A DNA stretch of 64,000 bases from Diploscapter coronatus (GCA_964036155.1 OZ038422.1:11493201-11557200); one strand, 5' to 3'; positions 12,766 to 27,250 are shown, numbered from the stretch's first letter. The notes: generated by a model from the letters alone, not told the origin. Numbers and translations are program-made.

Positions 12766-13877
12766 TTCTAGATGGTAATTTGGGTGAACGCTGAAAGATG
12801 GCAATTTACCAAAAATAAACGCCAGAAAATGGTACGAAATCGAACAAAGAATCGCGATCTTTATTAAATTTTCAACGAGGCTCTTCGAGGATTTTGTAAG
12901 GAATGAATTTGCATAGAAGCTATAAAATCTAACGGAAAATAGAGCGAAAAATGTAATAAATTGAAGAAACGTGATTTTCTGAGAAATTTTAGGAGGTTTG
13001 GGTGAAACCGATCGACTTTGGTGATGGTTTTATGGCGAATAATTTGGCGCAGAACTTGATGAAGAAAAATTAAAATTTGGATCAGAACAAAATTGGAAAT
13101 GATAAAAAATGTGATACGGGCAACGCCGGATTTTTAGTTTGGTCGAATGTCTTTGGACGCAGCGCGTACCGCGTCGCGGTCTCTATTTCTTGCCTCTCTC
13201 GAATCTCTTACTCCCTCACACTTGGTTCTTTCATAAAGCACGTATGCAAGTATAAAGGGCGCTCCAGAGTTGCAGAAAACTTTATTTTTCGAAAAATAAC
13301 AACCCGTTAGGAAAATTAAAGAAAGTTGCACGTAACGATTGAAAGAATCATGAGAATTGAGGTGAAAATTAGAAGAAAAAAACCGTAAAACATTGACAAG
13401 TATGAAAGTGCCTGAGAAGAAAGGAGAGGAAAAATAAGGCGAAAAATGGACACTTGCAAAATCTAGCGATGAATAATGAATAAAAATGAACACTTGTAAG
13501 GACGCGTTCATATTTTTTGGCATTGACACGATGTCAAGAAATATCAACGTGCCCTAAAAACCTAGCGAAGAGTAAAAAATAAATAAACGAAAACAACTGT
13601 CTATAATACAGTATGACTAAAGCTTGGTAACAATCGGCCTGAGTATAAGCGTCAAAATGAAAGACGACGTAGTGAGAAAATCGAAAAAGAAAATACTAAA
13701 AAGTAGGATTAGAAAAAATAAAGCTATTTACAGTTAAAGCTGCTCCTAGATGGGAAAAATAAACAAAAAAAAATAGAATAAGTTTGAAAAAAAGATAAAA
13801 TATTTTGCCTCTTAGATAGAGAAGAATTTAAATAAGATTAAAAAATGAATAAAATGTAAAAAAAAAAAAAGATAAAT
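12766..13877. other. Intergenic region between cox-5B and the bZIP gene
   Basis: AT-rich, with no supported gene. An open frame on each strand overlaps at about 13080-13550. Both are low in complexity and rich in Phe, Ser or Lys, with no recognisable domain, so neither is called. Confidence 0.5.
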
Positions 13878-15869
13878 CTAAACTTCAAGAGTCTCATCAT
13901 TAGATTCAGATTCTGGTTCCTCTTTCGGGATTACGGTAGCCTGAGGAGAATTATTGTTTGAGAACAATAAAAGCTGAAGTTTAGCGGATTCAGACTTGAG
14001 TAGGGCGACCTAAAATTCAATTTTTCAGCCTTATCCTAAAAATGTTTAAAATCTCAAATGGAAAAGTTGATTTTCACTATTTTTATTCAAGAAGGTTTAA
14101 TGCCGTATAAAATCCGCATTATGCTCTATTATTGTCTATCATATAACATGAGTATTCTTTCTCAAATATTCAGTACCGCGTAATGTTTGAGTTCTGCCCT
14201 ATTCTTAATCATATTCCCTAAGATTTCCTAACCTGTGCCCTCAACTGAATGTTTTCCTGCTGAAGTATGGCAGCTCTTGCAGCTACGGCTTCTTCTTTTT
14301 GTCTCCTTGCATCTCTGGAGCGTTTCGCTGCAGTGTTGTTGCGACGACGTCTCTCATAATAGGCGTCATCCTGAAATAATATTGATTAGCATATTTCGAA
14401 AATTAAAAGTAAAATTTTCGCATTCTTAGGAAAAAGTTGACCTTCATAAAAATGGGCATAAGCTCATTGATCGAAGCTGATCTTCAATGAATTTGAATGA
14501 TTTTTCTTCCAAATTAGTCTTGATCTAGAATTTGAGTTCTTTTTCTCAATCTATCATATCGATTTGCATAATTCATTCATTCGGATCTTTGAGATCTCTA
14601 TTCTCGAAGAACTTCGCCTGTATTGTTCTAAGTCACTGGTGCCATATGCAAAACGCGAGCGCCGTATCTCCAGACGGTCTTCTCTTCCTATCCTTAAGCA
14701 TATGCCAAACATTGCTATATTAAAACTTCCCCAGAGGGTTTTCTAGTCCTATCTTTAAGCATATGGCGAGATATCGAGGCAGATTAGAAATTGGGGAGCG
14801 GGAGTAACAGGCGCTTTTTATCTGCGCTTTGTAACCCCGGTTGACCTCGGCGTAAAAGTCGCTGTAAGGCAATGCGTAACGCGACACCCTTTGGATATAA
14901 GAAAACCCAAGATATCTTCTTAGCAGATACTTATTAGAGAAGAATGAATGTAATAGGTACCGTAATCCAAAAATGATAAATTATCAATGAAGACCAGCTT
15001 TTTGCCTATCAAAATTCAACTTTTCAATACAATATGGCCTCAGGTTCATGATTTTTTTGAACATATGTTAATTTCCTGACCTTTCTTTTATTTTTAGCGC
15101 ATTTATTCAAAATGGAGATAATTAAGCTTTTAGTCATTTTCTTTTTTGGAAAAGCCGCCTTTTCTGTCAAATCCCAAAAGACATGTGCCCCTTTATGAGC
15201 ACCGTACCGTATATCCCAGCCGGTTTTTTGCATTTGAATAGAGCGAGCAACAGGGCCCAAGAATAAAAGAATAGGCTGGGCAAGAATGCGCATAGTGGCT
15301 AGGTTCGGTCAGGTCAGCGCAATTACCAGAGTTGTATAAGAATTGACCGGAAAAGTCTGCATTTTATTCATTGTATTCCAGACGTTTTTTGAATTCAATT
15401 TTAGATAAAAAGTCTTACTTCTATTAGGAATTGAAACCAAGCTTGCACAAAATAATGAATATCTAATCAGCTGAACTATGAGAGCATGAAAATTCTTTTT
15501 ACCTTTTTCTCATTTGGAACTGGTATCGCTGGCTTTCGGATTGGAGAAGTTTGGGGACTACAGAGCTGAAACTTCAAAATGACGTCAACTAACAAAATTA
15601 TGACTCAAAAATACCTGAGTTGAAGATACGGTACTACTGTGGCTGGAGACCGGTGAACAGGGCGATTCCTGAATGTCCAGTTTACATTTCTTCGTGGGCG
15701 TCTCTCCAAGGCAATTCGGAAGAGCTTCTAGTTTCGTGAGCGCCAAAAACGCGGTCGGATCGGGAAACGAGAACGGGAAGGGTAGCGAAGTGATTGTTGG
15801 CATTGGTACGGGTGCCGCCAGGTGCGGCGTCGGGCGAAGCAGTTGGGATAGCGCCGTTTGAAGATCCAT
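13878..15869 (-). CDS. PAR/CES-2-type bZIP transcription factor
   Basis: Four exons (15615-15869, 15503-15565, 14233-14370, 13878-14009), all joined in phase 0, give 195 residues. The N-terminal 85 residues are rich in Pro, Ser and Leu and look like an activation or repression region. The linker IPVPNEKK runs into the basic region YYERRRRNNTAAKRSRDARR, the signature of the PAR/HLF/NFIL3/CES-2 group, then a short leucine zipper (AAILQQENIQLRAQVALL). The acidic tail contains IPKEEPESES, which resembles a sumoylation motif (inference). In nematodes CES-2 represses a survival factor in particular neurons; which paralogue this is cannot be decided here. A TTTTCCAG acceptor-like site lies 9 nt before the ATG. 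Confidence 0.9.
14474..14490 (-). repeat. GAAGATCAGC motif in a bZIP intron
   Basis: A minus-orientation copy in the intron between the linker exon and the basic-region exon of the bZIP gene. Confidence 0.45.
14987..15012 (+). repeat. Variant GAAGACCAGCTTTTT motif in a bZIP intron
   Basis: A second copy in the same bZIP intron, with one base change (GAAGACCAGC). It continues into TATCAAAATTCA, like the extended copies at 10159 and 10214. Confidence 0.4.
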
Positions 15870-17058
15870 TTCTGGACCTGGAAAAATGAAAATTTGTGAA
15901 TTTTGATAATGGTACTAAAATGATGGCACGATTTCAGTATCATTGGTAAAGAACTCAAAAACGGTGCCCGGAAAATTGGAACCCCCAGATCAAAGCCGAA
16001 AAAAACTAAGACTGACTCTAAGCCGGTTCCCTTGCGCAGAAATGCCATAAGAGCTCGAGAGATAATGTGTGATTTGGGATAGCAAAAAGACGGAGGAAAA
16101 TGAAGAATAGCTTGGAAAATCGAGAGGAAAAGAAACAGAAAAAGACAAAAAAGTGGGTGGGCGGGGCGAGGGCTCTTTGTAAGAGTTGAGGTCACCAGAG
16201 GCCACATAGAGAATGGGACAATACCCCCCCACAGAGAAGAGAAAAAGTTAGATAAAAGAAAATTCGGTATAAAATATAAAATCGAATAAAATCAAATTAT
16301 TAGAATTATATTAGAAAATTTCACTAATTTATTTTCATTTTCTAACAATGCCATCTTATCTCGAAATTCTAAAAAATTCAAATATTAAAAGTGATCTAAA
16401 TGAAAGTAAAATTTACAAATTAGCAGTTAGGCAAAATGTGCATTAGGCAAAAATTCCTAAAATTATGACAAAATTGGATTTTACCGTAACCCTTTGGCGG
16501 GAAAATTCGAGTGTATCATTGATTTGGCGGATTTTCTCTAAAGCTCTCGAAGGCACTTGACCAAATTTTGGTCCATGCAAAAGAGACAAAGAAAAGAATA
16601 CTATTTGTGGTAGTTGCTATATAATTTGGTAACTATAAGTGCCCACATTTTATATTCGATTAAAAATTGTGGTACTATTTTTGGAGATGGTACATTAGGG
16701 TCCTGTATTTGTTTCATATTTGCTTCATACTCAATTTAAACAAAGAAGGTACCAATGGTAACATTTTAAGAGCTATATTTATAGCCTTGTAATTGATATA
16801 TAATTTGTCCTTAGATACAGGCACTTACCTTTATGGTAACACTCTCCTTAGGTGCCCACTTTTTGTGGGGTCAGTCATGTTTGTCCGGCATTTTGACCGG
16901 CCCATAAGTAGAGAACGTAAAAAGTGTGCGCAGTATTTGGTTTAGATAACACCCAGCGAGCATTAGAGGGCGCAGTATGAGGTAAGGCCAACTTTTGGCG
17001 AACAAAATACAAGTCTTAGAGGATTTTTTATATCATTCAAGAATGGGCTGGAAAATTG

Positions 17059-17076
17059 ATGAAGATCAGCTTTTTA
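17059..17076 (+). repeat. GAAGATCAGCTTTTT motif
   Basis: A perfect copy of the dispersed motif, preceded by TTGAT as at 4819 and 8344. Confidence 0.5.
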
Positions 17077-17219
17077 ATAGATGAACAGACGATTTTATTT
17101 CTGATTCAGCTCGACGAGCATACAACACATGAAAACTCAAGAGCCCGTGTGGTGAAGTTTTTGAAAAACTTTAATCTGAAATAAATTGATCGAAATTTCC
17201 AGATAGCCTATACCTCTGA

Positions 17220-17540
17220 TGATGAAAACTACAATTTTACCGGTAAAACTTTGATGCAAAGATCGAAAATACACTAAAGATTGTTGTTTTTGCCTTCACT
17301 AAAATAGGTTTTCGAATATGCTCTAAAAATTAAACCTGTTCAAGAACTGTACAAAACTTCATAGCGGTAGTACTGCATCGCCTGCGTTTACTGAGTGCAT
17401 TTATAATGAGAATGTGTCTCGATGAAAGGAACAACCTTGGTAAATATTATTTCCATGAAAAATAACCATTTTTGATAAAATCGGTTTTCAACGATTTGCG
17501 TTAGCTCGATACCTTTGTCTCCCTTTTTCCTAGAAAAAGT
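17220..17540 (+). repeat. Arm 1 of a diverged 0.3 kb inverted repeat flanking unit A and its insertions
   Basis: Reading forward from ACCGGTAAAACTTTGATGCAAA through CCTGTTCAAGAACTGTAC to GCGTTAGCTCGATACC, this stretch matches the reverse complement of 30031-30340 at an estimated two-thirds to three-quarters of positions. No coding meaning was found. Confidence 0.6.
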
Positions 17541-17961
17541 AGACGCGGTTTGTAGACTCTGTCTATAGCGAAAATTTTACAAGTTAAGTTAAGGTCGATT
17601 TTTTCGAACTTCAGATAGCCTTGCTTTTAATATTTATTAAAGCTTTTACCCTCGCCCCCTCTTAAGCTTGTTTCATTTGAATGGCATTCGAAATTGAGCA
17701 GACTATTGTTTAACCAATTAAAAATCCTTTCATTTGCTTATTTCTAACTTCTAATCATTCGTCAAAATGATTGATTTTATGATAAGATTTGTTCACACAA
17801 AACATTCAACATCACTTCTTTTTATCAACTCTCATTCAGTGTAATAAAATCTTGCTTTCTTGTTCTTAATTATTATTGATTTGTTTTATTTATTTGTGCA
17901 CGAATGCAGGATTTATTTCCTAAAACAGTACACATTTTTTATTTTAAAAATTAAAGAATAA

Positions 17962-19915
<1,954 letters not shown>

Positions 19916-19939
19916 AAGAAATTATGTTGAAAACTAAGT

Positions 19940-21254
19940 AAGAATCTTTGAAATAATTCGTAATAATTTAGTTTATTATAAAAATAATGATAAACGTGAA
20001 GGAAGAATAGGCTTATTCAATTCATTTACTTGCTCAGTCGAAGAGATTGCAAATTTTTCCAATTATTATGAGCCATATCAAATAGCGACCACACAGAATA
20101 AAGTAAATTCTTATATTCGTTATTTCGAATAATTTCTCAAGTTTCAGATTTTTGGAATTGATGGCGAAAAGAAATCATTTGAAATATTTGACTTAAATAC
20201 TCGACAAATTTCAAAAGGTCTCATCAACAAATTCATGAATGATCGATTCAAAGAATTTTACAGGTCCAGATCCCCCTGAATGGCGTGCATGGGCATCTGT
20301 GACTTATTTCAAAGACAGATTGTATTATTTGGGTGGGTTGGATCCTAAAATACATCGAGGCACGAACCGCGTTGATGTAAGAAGATCGAATGAAATTCCA
20401 TTAGATAATTTATTTAGATTTTAATAGATGGAAAATGGTATGTAGGACCTGATTTTCCTCGTCCAATTGGTCAAGCTCAAGCAATAACATGCGATGAAAT
20501 TTTATACGGTCACATTATAACATATTCATCATTCTTGTAATTATGGATATTCAGTTATTGATGGACTTAGTAATACTGATAGATGTAAGATATATCAATC
20601 GTCATGCGATGAACGGGGATGGATTGAAGTTGTAGAGATTCCACAAAGACGAACTTCTTCCGGAGTTGTATCACTAAATGGAAAAATTTACATAACTGGA
20701 GGATGGGGGTCGTTAATTTTGTGTGATAACTAATGTATCATTATATATATTTAGTTGGACTCCATTAAAATCCTGTCTGTGCTTCGACTCTTCAGCTCCG
20801 ACACACTCCCTATTAGAAACCGACGAATTCAAAATAGCCCGAATCGGAACTATTTCGTTATCCCCTTCAGGCACTCCTATTGTGAAAAAGTTCCGAATCC
20901 GGGGTGTTCCGAATTGATCAGTTTCTAATAGGGCTCCAATTGACAGTCGACTTTCTCGAATCGCTGATATGAATTATGCAAGACATTATCATTCGCTTAT
21001 TGTCGTCAACGGGAAATTGTATGCAATCGGAGGGTGAGCTGAGATTTTACACACCTCATACGAAATATTCGTAATTTAGATTTCAAGAAGGTTTCGAGAG
21101 AAATTTTTGTAATTCAATCGAAGAATACGATCCACAAACGGATAAATGGCGAGAAGTGGGAGGAGTATTGAAAAACTTGCCTGCGACTAGCGAAAGTGCT
21201 GAAAATAGAGCACGCACTAATCTTATTAATGAGGATAACTGCTCTCTCAGCTGA
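19940..21254 (+). CDS. Kelch-repeat module of unit A, carrying a MITE
   Basis: A leading segment (IRNNLVYYKNNDKREGRIG) precedes kelch exons at about 20148-20217, 20264-20376, 20420-20491, 20555-20708 and from 20754. Typical blade signatures are LYYLGGLDP, IYITGGWG and LYAIGG, with aromatic strands such as WIEVVEIPQRR. The exon from 20754 runs in frame into an inserted MITE and stops at 20917 with tail FRIRGVPN. The last kelch exons (about 20934-21033 and 21080-21254, IEEYDPQTDKWREVGG) then become orphans. The joint with the Hsp70 domain is not settled: a T-phase donor at 19914 needs an intron of only about 25 nt to keep frame. The module could therefore be the C-terminal part of an Hsp70-kelch protein, a separate gene, or a decaying copy. 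Confidence 0.55.
20808..20933. mobile_element. 126-bp MITE in unit A kelch exon
   Basis: Terminal inverted repeats CCCTATTAGAAACYGA and TCAGTTTCTAATAGGG bound the element. The uninterrupted exon in unit B reads TCAGCTCCAGTTGAC. Here GCTCC precedes an extra GACACACT and then the element, and GCTCC follows it, suggesting a 5-bp target duplication. There is no coding capacity of its own beyond the exonised frame. Confidence 0.75.
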
Positions 21255-21344
21255 ATGCATATTTGAATAGCCGAATTTATATACGAGACTATAGTACAGT
21301 GGTAAGATTCTTCTGAAAATAAGGGAACATTTAGCTCTATATCC

Positions 21345-24300
21345 CACCTTTATTTGTTATTTATTATGTTCAAATTGCAGAACATTTTGTATTACACGCC
21401 GTTCCCTCCTTTCTAAAAAATGCCACTTACTAGGGAAGCATCTGACCTCGTCCTGGCGATATGAAAAACGGATACTACCATTGTGTTCTTCATGAAATTC
21501 TGATTCGAAATATGTAAAAATTAGCTGCCATCGAAGACGGGTTTGCGTGCTAGGACCCGTCGAAAAATTAAAACGAACGTCATTGCTCACCTAAGCTAGT
21601 CTTGAGGGAAAGAAGACATGAGTAGGACAGCGCAGTGGTAGTGAGATGAGGATGAGAGTGAAGGGGTACTATGCCCTATGTTATCATATTTTTACTTTTT
21701 CAAGGATTGATAACCCGAATACTTTTGCAAAAGTTATTCCGTCATATTTTTGCATAAATTAGCATGATATAATTGTGTAATGCCTCGACTTATTAATTTC
21801 TACACAGAAAAACCATTTGAATCAATGGGAAAAATAGTAATACAAAAAAGTGGTGATAATTTAATAACGACATATGAGACGTTATTTATAAAAATCGAGT
21901 TTTTTATAAAGGGGGGTGGTACCCAAGAAGTTGACCCTCAATTTTCGGGTTGGTTTTTTGTTCTTGGGGGTTTTCGACTACGCTGATGACGAATCTGACG
22001 GTTAAAACCCGATCCGACCACTTGTTCCGCACGTTCCGGAAGATCCGCATCTGGTAATTCCGAAAAATTCTATTTTCGTTACTCTGCATGGGAAAAATTC
22101 AAATTTGATATTAAAATGCTCATAGAGACCAGCTGAACACAATTCTGAAAAGACCTCGTCGAAATGACACCGAATAAGGAAGTTATGATGAACATAGTGA
22201 AACATCTGGAAAATGTCATATTGATTTTTTGCTTTTCAAAATTGGTACTTTTTTAAAAGTGCCAGGTTCCGTGAGTTATTTATATTGGGAAGTAGCCCAG
22301 GTCTTCTAGTTTCTGAAACACTTGACCGCTTCTCTATAGACTGCCCGCTAGAGGAGAAATTTCACTTCTTCGGAGAGTTGTTATGGTTCACTTTTGCCTA
22401 GTTTGATTTCAAAAATTCATAACTTCCATAATTCTAAACTAAATTCGATATTTATTTTTTTATTGAACAGCATTTAGTCCATAGATTGTTAGACAATAAA
22501 AGAAGAATTTTTCGAATACCAGTTTCTGCAGAAGTGCGCACTTTTCGCGTCTTGATTACGTACTTTTCGATTCGTACTGCGTTTACGCGTAAATGACGTT
22601 GGAAAAATTCGTACTTCCAGTATTTTGCGTAGATGGACATGGTGAACAATTTTATTCCAGGACTGATTTTGAATTCATTATCGTATCGACTGCAGAATTT
22701 TTTGAAGTTCAATAACCAGTTATTGCAAAATGCCTTTAGGGCAGTAAATTTCAAAAATTCATATCTCCCTGTGTATCGAACCAAATTCCATGATTATTTT
22801 TTTTATTTTGTAGATCTTGAGTAGGAGAATAAAGTAAAAATAACAAGAAAATTTTTAGAAATTAATTTTGGCGGAAGAAATTAGTTTAAGTAACCCTATA
22901 TACCCGTACTGTGTTTACAAGGATAATGTGAGTTAACATCGAAGTTTTCTATGAAATCTTGTAGAGCTCTTCAAGTTGATCAACTTTGTTCCAGAACTTA
23001 TTCTAGAATGTGCATACACAGAGAGATATGAATTTTTGAAATTTACTGCCCTAAAGGCATTTTGCAATAACTGGTTATTGAACTTCAAAAAATTCTGCAG
23101 TCGATACGATAATGAATTCAAAATCAGTCCTGGAATAAAATTGTTCACCATGTCCATCTACGCAAAATACTGGAAGTACGAATTTTTCCAACGTCATTTA
23201 CGCGTAAACGCAGTACGAGTCTAAAAGTACGCAATCAATACGTGAAAAGTGCGCATTTCGGCAGAAATCGATATTCAAAAAAATTCTCTTTTGATGTCTG
23301 ATAAACTGAATATCCATAGTAATCAAACAAAAAAAGAATTATAGAATTTAGTTCAGAATTATGGAAGTTATGAATTTTTGAAATCAAACTAGGCAAAAGT
23401 GAACCATAACAACTCTCCGAAGAAGTGAAATTTCTCCTCTAGCGGGCAGTCTATAGAGAAGCGGTCAAGTGTTTCAGAAACTAGAAGACCTGGGCTACTT
23501 CCCAATATAAATAACTCACGGAACCTGGCACTTTTAAAAAAGTACCAATTTTGAAAAGCAAAAAATCAATATGACATTTTCCAGATGTTTCACTATGTTC
23601 ATCATAACTTCCTTATTCGGTGTCATTTCGACGAGGTCTTTTCAGAATTGTGTTCAGCTGGTCTCTATGAGCATTTTAATATCAAATTTGAATTTTTCCC
23701 ATGCAGAGTAACGAAAATAGAATTTTTCGGAATTACCAGATGCGGATCTTCCGGAACGTGCGGAACAAGTGGTCGGATCGGGTTTTAACCGTCAGATTCG
23801 TCATCAGCGTAGTCGAAAACCCCCAAGAACAAAAAACCAACCCGAAAATTGAGGGTCAACTTCTTGGGTACCACCCCCCTTTATAAAAAACTCGATTTTT
23901 ATAAATAACGTCTCATATGTCGTTATTAAATTATCACCACTTTTTTGTATTACTATTTTTCCCATTGATTCAAATGGTTTTTCTGTGTAGAAATTAATAA
24001 GTCGAGGCATTACACAATTATATCATGCTAATTTATGCAAAAATATGACGGAATAATTTTTGCAAAAGTATTCGGGTTATCAATCCTTGAAAAAGTAAAA
24101 ATATGATAACATAGGGCATAGTACCCCTTCACTCTCATCCTCATCTCACTACCACTGCGCTGTCCTACTCATGTCTTCTTTCCCTCAAGACTAGCTTAGG
24201 TGAGCAATGACGTTCGTTTTAATTTTTCGACGGGTCCTAGCACGCAAACCCGTCTTCGATGGCAGCTAATTTTTACATATTTCGAATCAGAATTTCATGA

Positions 24301-24705
24301 AGAACACAATGGTAGTATCCGTTTTTCATATCGCCAGGACGAGGTCAGATGCTTCCCTAGTTAGCAATAAGAAAAAAGGGTTTTCGCGCTCTGGCTTTAC
24401 ATCGTTGTTTGGTGTCCCAAATACGTGATTTATTTCCTCTTAATCGCCTAATTATTTATTTATTCGTGGTTAATTGACTAAGTATCAATAATTAATCAAT
24501 TAACCACGAACAAATCGATAATGACAATTAGGCAATTTAAAATGAAAAAATCGAAGTCAAGGAACAAGAATAAAAATTCACGTTAGTCCCATAAGCGACA
24601 AGTAAAGCCAGAGCGCGAAAATTCCTTTTTCTCTTATTGTTAAGTGGCACTTTTTGGAAAGGAGAGAACGGCGTGTATTAGATATTAGTTGTAAATTTGA
24701 ACGAT
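21345..24705. mobile_element. 3.3 kb imperfect palindrome (foldback element), centre near 22895
   Basis: The left arm (about 21345-22770) is repeated in reverse complement at about 23020-24705. Three short open frames are coded identically in both arms with a constant coordinate sum of 45790, so there are no net indels between them. Patches near 22490-22575 and 23215-23300 differ, and the right arm contains a nested 276-bp element. No transposase frame is visible. It interrupts the DNA between the last kelch exon of unit A and its normal 3' flank (compare 24735-24890 with 55010-55160). It could be a non-autonomous foldback transposon; an assembly join of two haplotypes must also be considered. 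Confidence 0.75.
24361..24642. mobile_element. Nested foldback MITE with TTA target duplication
   Basis: This block is present only in the right arm of the palindrome. TTA at 24361-24363 and 24640-24642 flank an element with near-perfect terminal inverted repeats of about 38 bp (CAATAAGA...TTTTCGCGCTCTGGCTTTAC). An inner hairpin is built on CGTGGTTAATTGA. TTA/TAA duplications are typical of PIF/Harbinger MITEs (known of the family; assignment is inference). Confidence 0.7.
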
Positions 24706-24734
24706 TTTGACTTTTGGAGTGTTTGCCAGTCATT

Positions 24735-24895
24735 AACAATAAAATAAAACTTGATTATAATAATTTCAGATTTCATATAGAAATTTGATTCAATAGAATG
24801 TGAAATAATGATTTAATTTTAATGCACATGATACAAACAACTCTCGAAGACATCCAAAAGTGATGAGGGATAATCGTAACTGAAATAAGTATTCT
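24735..24895 (+). repeat. 3' flank of the kelch unit, copy next to unit A
   Basis: CTTGATTATAATAATTTCAG through ATGCACATGATACAAACAACTC to AACTGAAATAAGTATT matches 55010-55160 and, more weakly, 39530-39635. It marks the original downstream DNA of a kelch unit. Confidence 0.65.
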
Positions 24896-27250
24896 TTAAG
24901 ACACGTTCTTTGAGTAACCCGAACAAAGGCCGGACAACTGCAAAAGTGTTTCGGATCCGAACCAAACTTATATGGTGGATACACCTATGGGTCCTAATCA
25001 CAAAAATTTGGTTTTTATGTCCTGCCCCCAAAAGTGGGCGGGGCTAGGTGGGGGTCAAAGTTGAGCATTTTCACGATTTGACACCCCTCAGGGGGCACAA
25101 ATAAAACTTTTTTGCTATAAAAGATTTTCGAAAAATTTAAAAAGAATGAACATGGCCATGGAATTGCACATCTTCTGGTATATAGGTTTCCAGGCAACAA
25201 CCACCTGCTGAGTCAGGAATGGGTCCTGATGCCAAAAATGGGAGTATGCCGACCCCCCCTTTTTTGCAGAAAATCGATTTTCCTGAAAAATTTTACGAGA
25301 AGTTCCGAAAATCCAATACTATATTCGGATTCTGCGTATCAAATTACCCTAAAATCAGTCCTGAAAAGCACAAATTAGGGCGGACATTTTTGAAAAAAAA
25401 AAAAAGGTTAAAGTCCGTAAAGTCAGAGTACGCTTGAATGTTAACTATTGCAAACAGCACAAAGAAAACTTTTTTGCTATGAAAGATTTTCGAAAAATTT
25501 AAAAAGTATTAAGTAGTCTAGATAATTTTCCATCTTTTGATATGTGGACTTGGGGGTTAGACACTTGCTGGGTGCGGGAGGAGGTCCTGAAGTTAAAAAG
25601 TGTCAAGAATGCAGTTTCAAAACATGCATATTTTGCATAAAATCGAGTTTTCTGGGAAAGTTTAGGGGGAGTTCCGAGAATCTAATGGTATATTCGGATT
25701 CTACTTATCAAATTACCCTAAAATCAGTCCTGAAAAGCACAAATTAGGGCGGACATTTTTGATAAAAAATCAATCAAATGGGTGTGGTCTGAGGGTCGAA
25801 TTTTACAAAATCGATCAAAAAAGTTTAAACAGTACACAAATCGATAGCCCTTGAAAAACTAAGCAACTTTTGTGAAGACATCTCATGGTTATCTATTATG
25901 GTATGCGTGGTATGGAGGTTTGAATGGTTCAGACCTACAAAAATGACAAAAATATTCAAAAATTCATAACTTTTGTAAAATCAAACGAATTCGAAAAATC
26001 TTTTCGGAATATAGTAGTTGGAGGGCAATATTTCATTTTTGATTCCTAAATGCCGTGCTATCACTTTATCATGTTACCATATGGGTCCATGGTATACCAC
26101 CCATATGGTACCCGAGTAGTACTATACCAAAATGGATATCAATCAACTCAAAATCGATTGGAGAGTAATATTCGAGTCCATTTCTATCAATTTCAGCAAG
26201 TGATTTCATTATACCATCATTATAATTGGTCATAATCACCTGCTGAAAAAGACCAAAAATGGGGTAACTTTAAATGACCATAAAAGGCGATAGACTAATC
26301 TGTTTTTCAAACGGTTTTTAATATATTATTCAGCTCTATAAGGGCTTTCGTTTGATATATAACATGATGGATATCGGTTACCAAATGGTAACTTGACCAT
26401 ATGGGTCGTTACCATTTGATACCATACCATGTTTGGTATCGTTCGACTCCAAATTGAATGGGAATAAATAGTAGATATCTCTAGCTTCAATTTGAGCTCA
26501 AATTTTGGTAGACTATCTATGGAAATATTCTCGTATCATTTTTTTGAAAATTGACATTAAATTTTGATTTTTGAGGTACCACTCCAATACCATAATAGAT
26601 AACCATGAGGTGTCTTCACAAAAGTTGCTCAGTTTTTCAAGGGCTATCGATTCGTGTATCGTTTGAATTTTTTCGACCGATTTTGTAAAATTCGACCCTC
26701 GGGCCACGCTCATTTGATTGATTTTTTTTATCAAAAATGTCCGCCCTAATTTGTGCTTTTCAGGACTGATTTTAGGGTAATTTGATGCGTAGAATCCGAA
26801 TATACCATTAGATTCTCGGAACTCCCCCTAAACTTTTCCAGAAAACTCGATTTTATGCAAAATATGCATGTTTTGAAACTGCCATTCTTGACACTTTTTA
26901 ACTTTAAGACCCCCTCCAGCCTCAAACAAGTGGCTGATCCCCTAAACCAATATATTTTTAGAAAGTACATTCCATGGTTATGTTCATCCTTTTTGAATTT
27001 TTCAAAAATCTTTTAAAATAAAAAAAATTTATTTGTGCCCCCTGAGGGGTGTCAAATCGTGAAAATGCTCAACTTTGACCCCCACCTAGCCCCGCCTACT
27101 TTTGAGGGCGGAACCTAACTTTCCGATTTTTGTGAATAGGGTCCATAGGGGTATTTAATATATAAGTTTGGTTCGGATCCGAGACACTTTTGCAGTTGTC
27201 CGGCCACTCTTTATATTTTGTTCGGGTTATTCAAAGAATGCGTCTTAAGA
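24895..27250. mobile_element. 2.35 kb foldback element, copy 1
   Basis: It begins TTAAGACACGTTCTTTGAGTAACCCG and ends with the diverged reverse complement CGGGTTATTCAAAGAATGCGTCTTAA. Inverted similarity extends inward for several hundred bp. The left half holds an internal direct duplication: 25093-25400 and 25457-25765 share TTTTTTGCTATRAAAGATTTTCGAAAAATTT and end in AGGGCGGACATTTTT. The centre has many CCATATGG and ACCAAATGGTA motifs. Only short unrelated frames are present, so the element is non-autonomous. Confidence 0.7.

Noticed and set aside
13134..13547. 137-codon open frame on the minus strand between cox-5B and the bZIP gene
   Set aside because: Phe/Ser-rich, low complexity, no recognisable motif, and no splice context.
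15728..16207. 159-codon frame overlapping the bZIP first exon
   Set aside because: Out-of-frame shadow of the true exon (15615-15869) and its upstream pyrimidine-rich DNA.
21780..24010. Identical 60-110 codon frames in the palindrome as genes
   Set aside because: Their identity follows from the inverted repeat; they lack domains and are interrupted by stops and diverged patches.
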